The notes beneath the pieces are model-generated. The model was not told the DNA's origin. It did no database searches and was given only the letters and a program-made list of their open reading frames with translations. A program made the translations under genes and the position numbers. Below, in pieces: positions 61,888 through 64,000 of a stretch of 64,000 bases of DNA; position 1 is the first letter of the stretch, and each line of letters begins with the position of its first letter. The stretch spans positions 4,704,224 through 4,768,223 of the forward strand of contig AP025054.1 in assembly GCA_036186865.1 (NCBI GenBank). The letters are read 5' to 3'. The DNA is from Eustoma russellianum (Eukaryota; Streptophyta; Magnoliopsida; Gentianales; Gentianaceae).

Positions 61888-62050
61888 TCATATGATTTAT
61901 GCAGGTACGTATAGAGCCGAGGGTCTCACGAGAAGCAGACTCTCTATCCTTTGGGATAGAGGTATTGTCTGCCTACCACTTACCCTCCTCAGACCCTAAC
62001 GATAGCGTTTGGTGTCGTTGGGATATATACTGGGTCCGGATGATGATGAT
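61888..62050 (+). mobile_element. SINE of the (GAT)n-tail family
   Basis: Contains GAGGGTCTCACGAGAAGCAG, CTATCCTTTGGGATAGAGGT, TTGTCTGCCTACCACTTACC and TATACTGGGTCCGGATGATG, with GAT repeats at the end. Target duplication GATGTTGTAACCTGAT (61872-61887) versus GATGTTGTAACCCGAT (62051-62066), one mismatch. Confidence 0.85.
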
Positions 62051-62173
62051 GATGTTGTAACCCGATAAGCTATGCAGTGAAGGTAAAAGGCCATTGCACG
62101 ATCACAGTGCAGTCTACTAATGGGTGATAATTGATATATCGATTAACGTCTTGATGGTTAGGTTCACTTCTTT

Positions 62174-62413
62174 TGTTAGGAAATAAAATATTCCTTTGTT
62201 TTGTAATTGGTGATTTTCCGTAATTGTAATATAGTCAAATCGAGTGATTATAGGGATGATTGTGATAGAGTGATTATAGGAGTAATTGTAGGGTGATTGA
62301 TTGATAACTTACCTTGTATATGCTAGACATAGGTGTATAAGAAGGAATACGTGATGTACACAAATGATATGAATGAAAAACGGAAGTTTTTTTTCAGTAT
62401 TGCCTAACTATCA
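62174..62413 (+). mobile_element. Copia 5' LTR
   Basis: A 240-bp LTR from TGTTAGGAAATAAAATATTC to CCTAACTATCA, directly before a tRNA-iMet primer site. The right LTR lies outside the window or is lost. Confidence 0.78.
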
Positions 62414-62425
62414 TGGTATCAGAGC
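62414..62425 (+). promoter_or_regulatory. Copia primer-binding site
   Basis: TGGTATCAGAGC, initiator tRNA-Met type. Confidence 0.88.
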
Positions 62426-62611
62426 ATGGTAATCATATTCTTACCAGTCAAGAATTGGAATTTTTCTTTTGAGTGGAGGCTCAGAAAAAAATTCATCCTT
62501 GCCATTGATCCTTACCTTTCATCCGATTATACCTTCCCCAGCCTTACCTTGTCTCAGCCAGTTCTGGTTGTAACCAAGTGAATTTCCTGTTTATCAACAA
62601 TAAACCAAAAT

Positions 62612-63712
62612 ATGTCAGATCCAGAGTCAAGTGAACCAAAAACTCCAAGCCTTACTGACATTGCTGTTCAAGTAGCCCAAATTTTACAGAATACACCTGC
62701 TAAGCCACCCGTCAATCCAGTACAACCACAACCACCAAACTTTCAAGTTTCATCAGAAAACTTATCCATCTCAGTTAAATTAAATGGGAGCAACTATGTT
62801 GTCTGGGCTCCACTAGTTCTGCGGGCCATCGTCGGGAGAGGGAGAAGACACCATCTCACGGGTGTCCCTCCCCCACCTCAGCCAACAGACTCTGAATTCT
62901 CCATGTGGGAACAAGTTGACAATGCTCTTTTCACATGGATTATCCAAACAATAGAACCAGCGCTGGTAATGAACGTAACGATATCCCACAGCAAAGGTAC
63001 TGTGGGATGGTCTTGCCCTTACATACGGATCATGCACAGACTCTCTGAGGGCATATGACCTTCATAGAAGGGCTAGCCTCGTAAGACAATGAAGTGGAAA
63101 CATTGAGTCTTGCTGGACTCGTTTGCAGGACCTATAGACTGCAATTGATGCTAACGAACCAAACCCTATGCAGTGTGCTACGGATATACACATTCATAAT
63201 AAAAAGATCGAAGCTTTGAGACTGTTTCAATTTCTCACCGCCATTGACGAGAAATACAACACTGAAAAGAATGATTTGCTCAAAAAGGACCCATTACCTA
63301 CCCTGGAAGTAGCATACAGAGAGATTCGAAGAGCAGAGGAAAGGATGCTTGTTTTACACAAACCACCCTCAGAGGAATACTCATCACAGGGGGCAATTGG
63401 ACACGGCCTAGAAACACAAACGCATGCTACCAGAGGCCGTGACCAAGGACTGACTCAGGGACGAGGAACGCAGCAGGGCAGAGGCCGGGGAAACCCTAAA
63501 TCCAACACCCCAAAACGCACCGAAGACAAGGAGGGACTGATTTGCACTCATTGTGGTCAAAAGAGACACACAAAAGAGAATTGTTTTCAAATCATAGGAT
63601 ATCCTGAATGGTATGAAGGAAAACGAAAACAGGCAGAAGGAACGAAAGCCATGGCAGCAGCAGCATTCGCGGGTAACGAAGGAGAAACAGATGGGGCGGC
63701 TGAAGGTGCAGG
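62612..63712 (+). pseudogene. Copia gag, frameshifted
   Basis: The first open part (62612-63058) begins MSDPESSEPKTPSLTDIAVQ and has LSISVKLNGSNYVVWAPLVL and FSMWEQVDNALFTWIIQTIE, the Copia gag N-terminal domain. The frame then breaks in LSEGI. The second part (from about 63168) has LFQFLTAIDEKYNTEKNDLL, LEVAYREIRRAEERMLVL and the RNA-binding knuckle CTHCGQKRHTKENC (C-x2-C-x4-H-x4-C). A glycine/arginine-rich stretch comes before it. The two parts are joined only through stops and frame changes around 63050-63160, so the gag is dead. Pol would follow, but the frame is interrupted near 63712 by sequence of another element. Confidence 0.85.
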
Positions 63713-64000
63713 TACAAGGGTTGGGGTTTTTAACCCCAACCCATATTTGTTGCAATGTTCCCAAAATACCCCTGCAGGAATTACATATTCTGTCCCTGTA
63801 CTTTCACATATTTCAGGATAAGCCCCTCAACTTAACAAAATTTCGTCCGCCGTCCCTGAACTTTCTGAGGCTAGCCATATTCGTCCCTTGACTTCAAAAA
63901 AACACACTTCAGTCCCTATTTTACGCCAAACACCTAACATGACCCTCAAATCTTCCAAATCCCTAGCCTACGCCACTTCCACCACTTCATTGGATTCCAC
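63713..64000. mobile_element. Terminal part of an inserted DNA element (MULE-like)
   Basis: From about 63713 the gag frame gives way to phrase-like repeats: GGTTGGGGTTTTTAACCCCA, TGTCCCTGTACTTTCAC, AAGCCCCTCAACTTAAC, GTCCCTGAACTTTC and CGTCCCTTGACTTC. Termini of this type are common in plant Mutator-like and Pack-MULE elements. The element runs off the window, so the type is inferred. Confidence 0.48.

Noticed and set aside
1..64000. Integrated plant pararetrovirus or organelle DNA insert
   Set aside because: No caulimovirid-type coat, movement or RT motifs and no plastid or mitochondrial gene order were seen; all RT sequence belongs to LINEs and the gag to Copia.

Overview
The window is nuclear DNA of a flowering plant, most likely a eudicot. 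It is AT-rich, its genes have introns with GT/AG borders, and it holds plant-specific families: a QALGGH zinc-finger repressor, an ACT-repeat ACR protein, and plant-type shugoshin. Dispersed tRNA-derived SINEs resemble the Au and TS types common in asterids, so asterid affinity is my guess and not something the sequence proves.

Four host genes look intact, all on the minus strand. They are a ZAT5-like C2H2 repressor (about 6.1-7.1 kb), a single-exon hyccin/FAM126 homologue (24.6-25.7 kb), a shugoshin I could rebuild as 12 in-frame exons coding 411 aa (29.2-31.9 kb), and an ACR10-type ACT-repeat protein rebuilt as 6 exons coding 407 aa (37.3-41.9 kb). No canonical tRNA, rRNA or CRISPR locus was seen.

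The rest is largely mobile DNA and broken gene pieces. At the left edge, RBX1 and Tudor-SN fragments lie just inside a Mutator-like (MULE) terminus. The same terminus family bounds a complete 1.1 kb Pack-MULE at 43.5-44.6 kb that carries the C-terminal part of a 1-Cys peroxiredoxin between long inverted repeats and a perfect 9-bp target duplication. A full-length L1-type LINE (9.26-14.64 kb) has two open, overlapping ORFs, a poly(A) tail and a perfect 16-bp target duplication. From 17.7 to 18.5 kb there are Copia 5' ends. From 20.2 to 21.3 kb a tandem array seems to derive from an exon/intron border. From 33.2 to 36.4 kb a decayed MULE transposase lies next to a truncated SPD1 (ycf45-like AAA ATPase) pseudogene with an in-frame 15-residue triplication.

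From about 44.6 kb to the right end no intact host gene was recognised. This part holds MITEs, LTR remnants, a polyol/sugar-transporter tail, a 5'-truncated LINE, a serine-carboxypeptidase-like pseudogene, locally duplicated segments, several SINE families (many with exact target duplications), three related foldback MITEs, and a Copia element whose gag is broken and then interrupted near the right edge.

The host genes do not form a pathway together. The common theme is repeated capture, duplication and decay of gene fragments by MULE-type and other elements.
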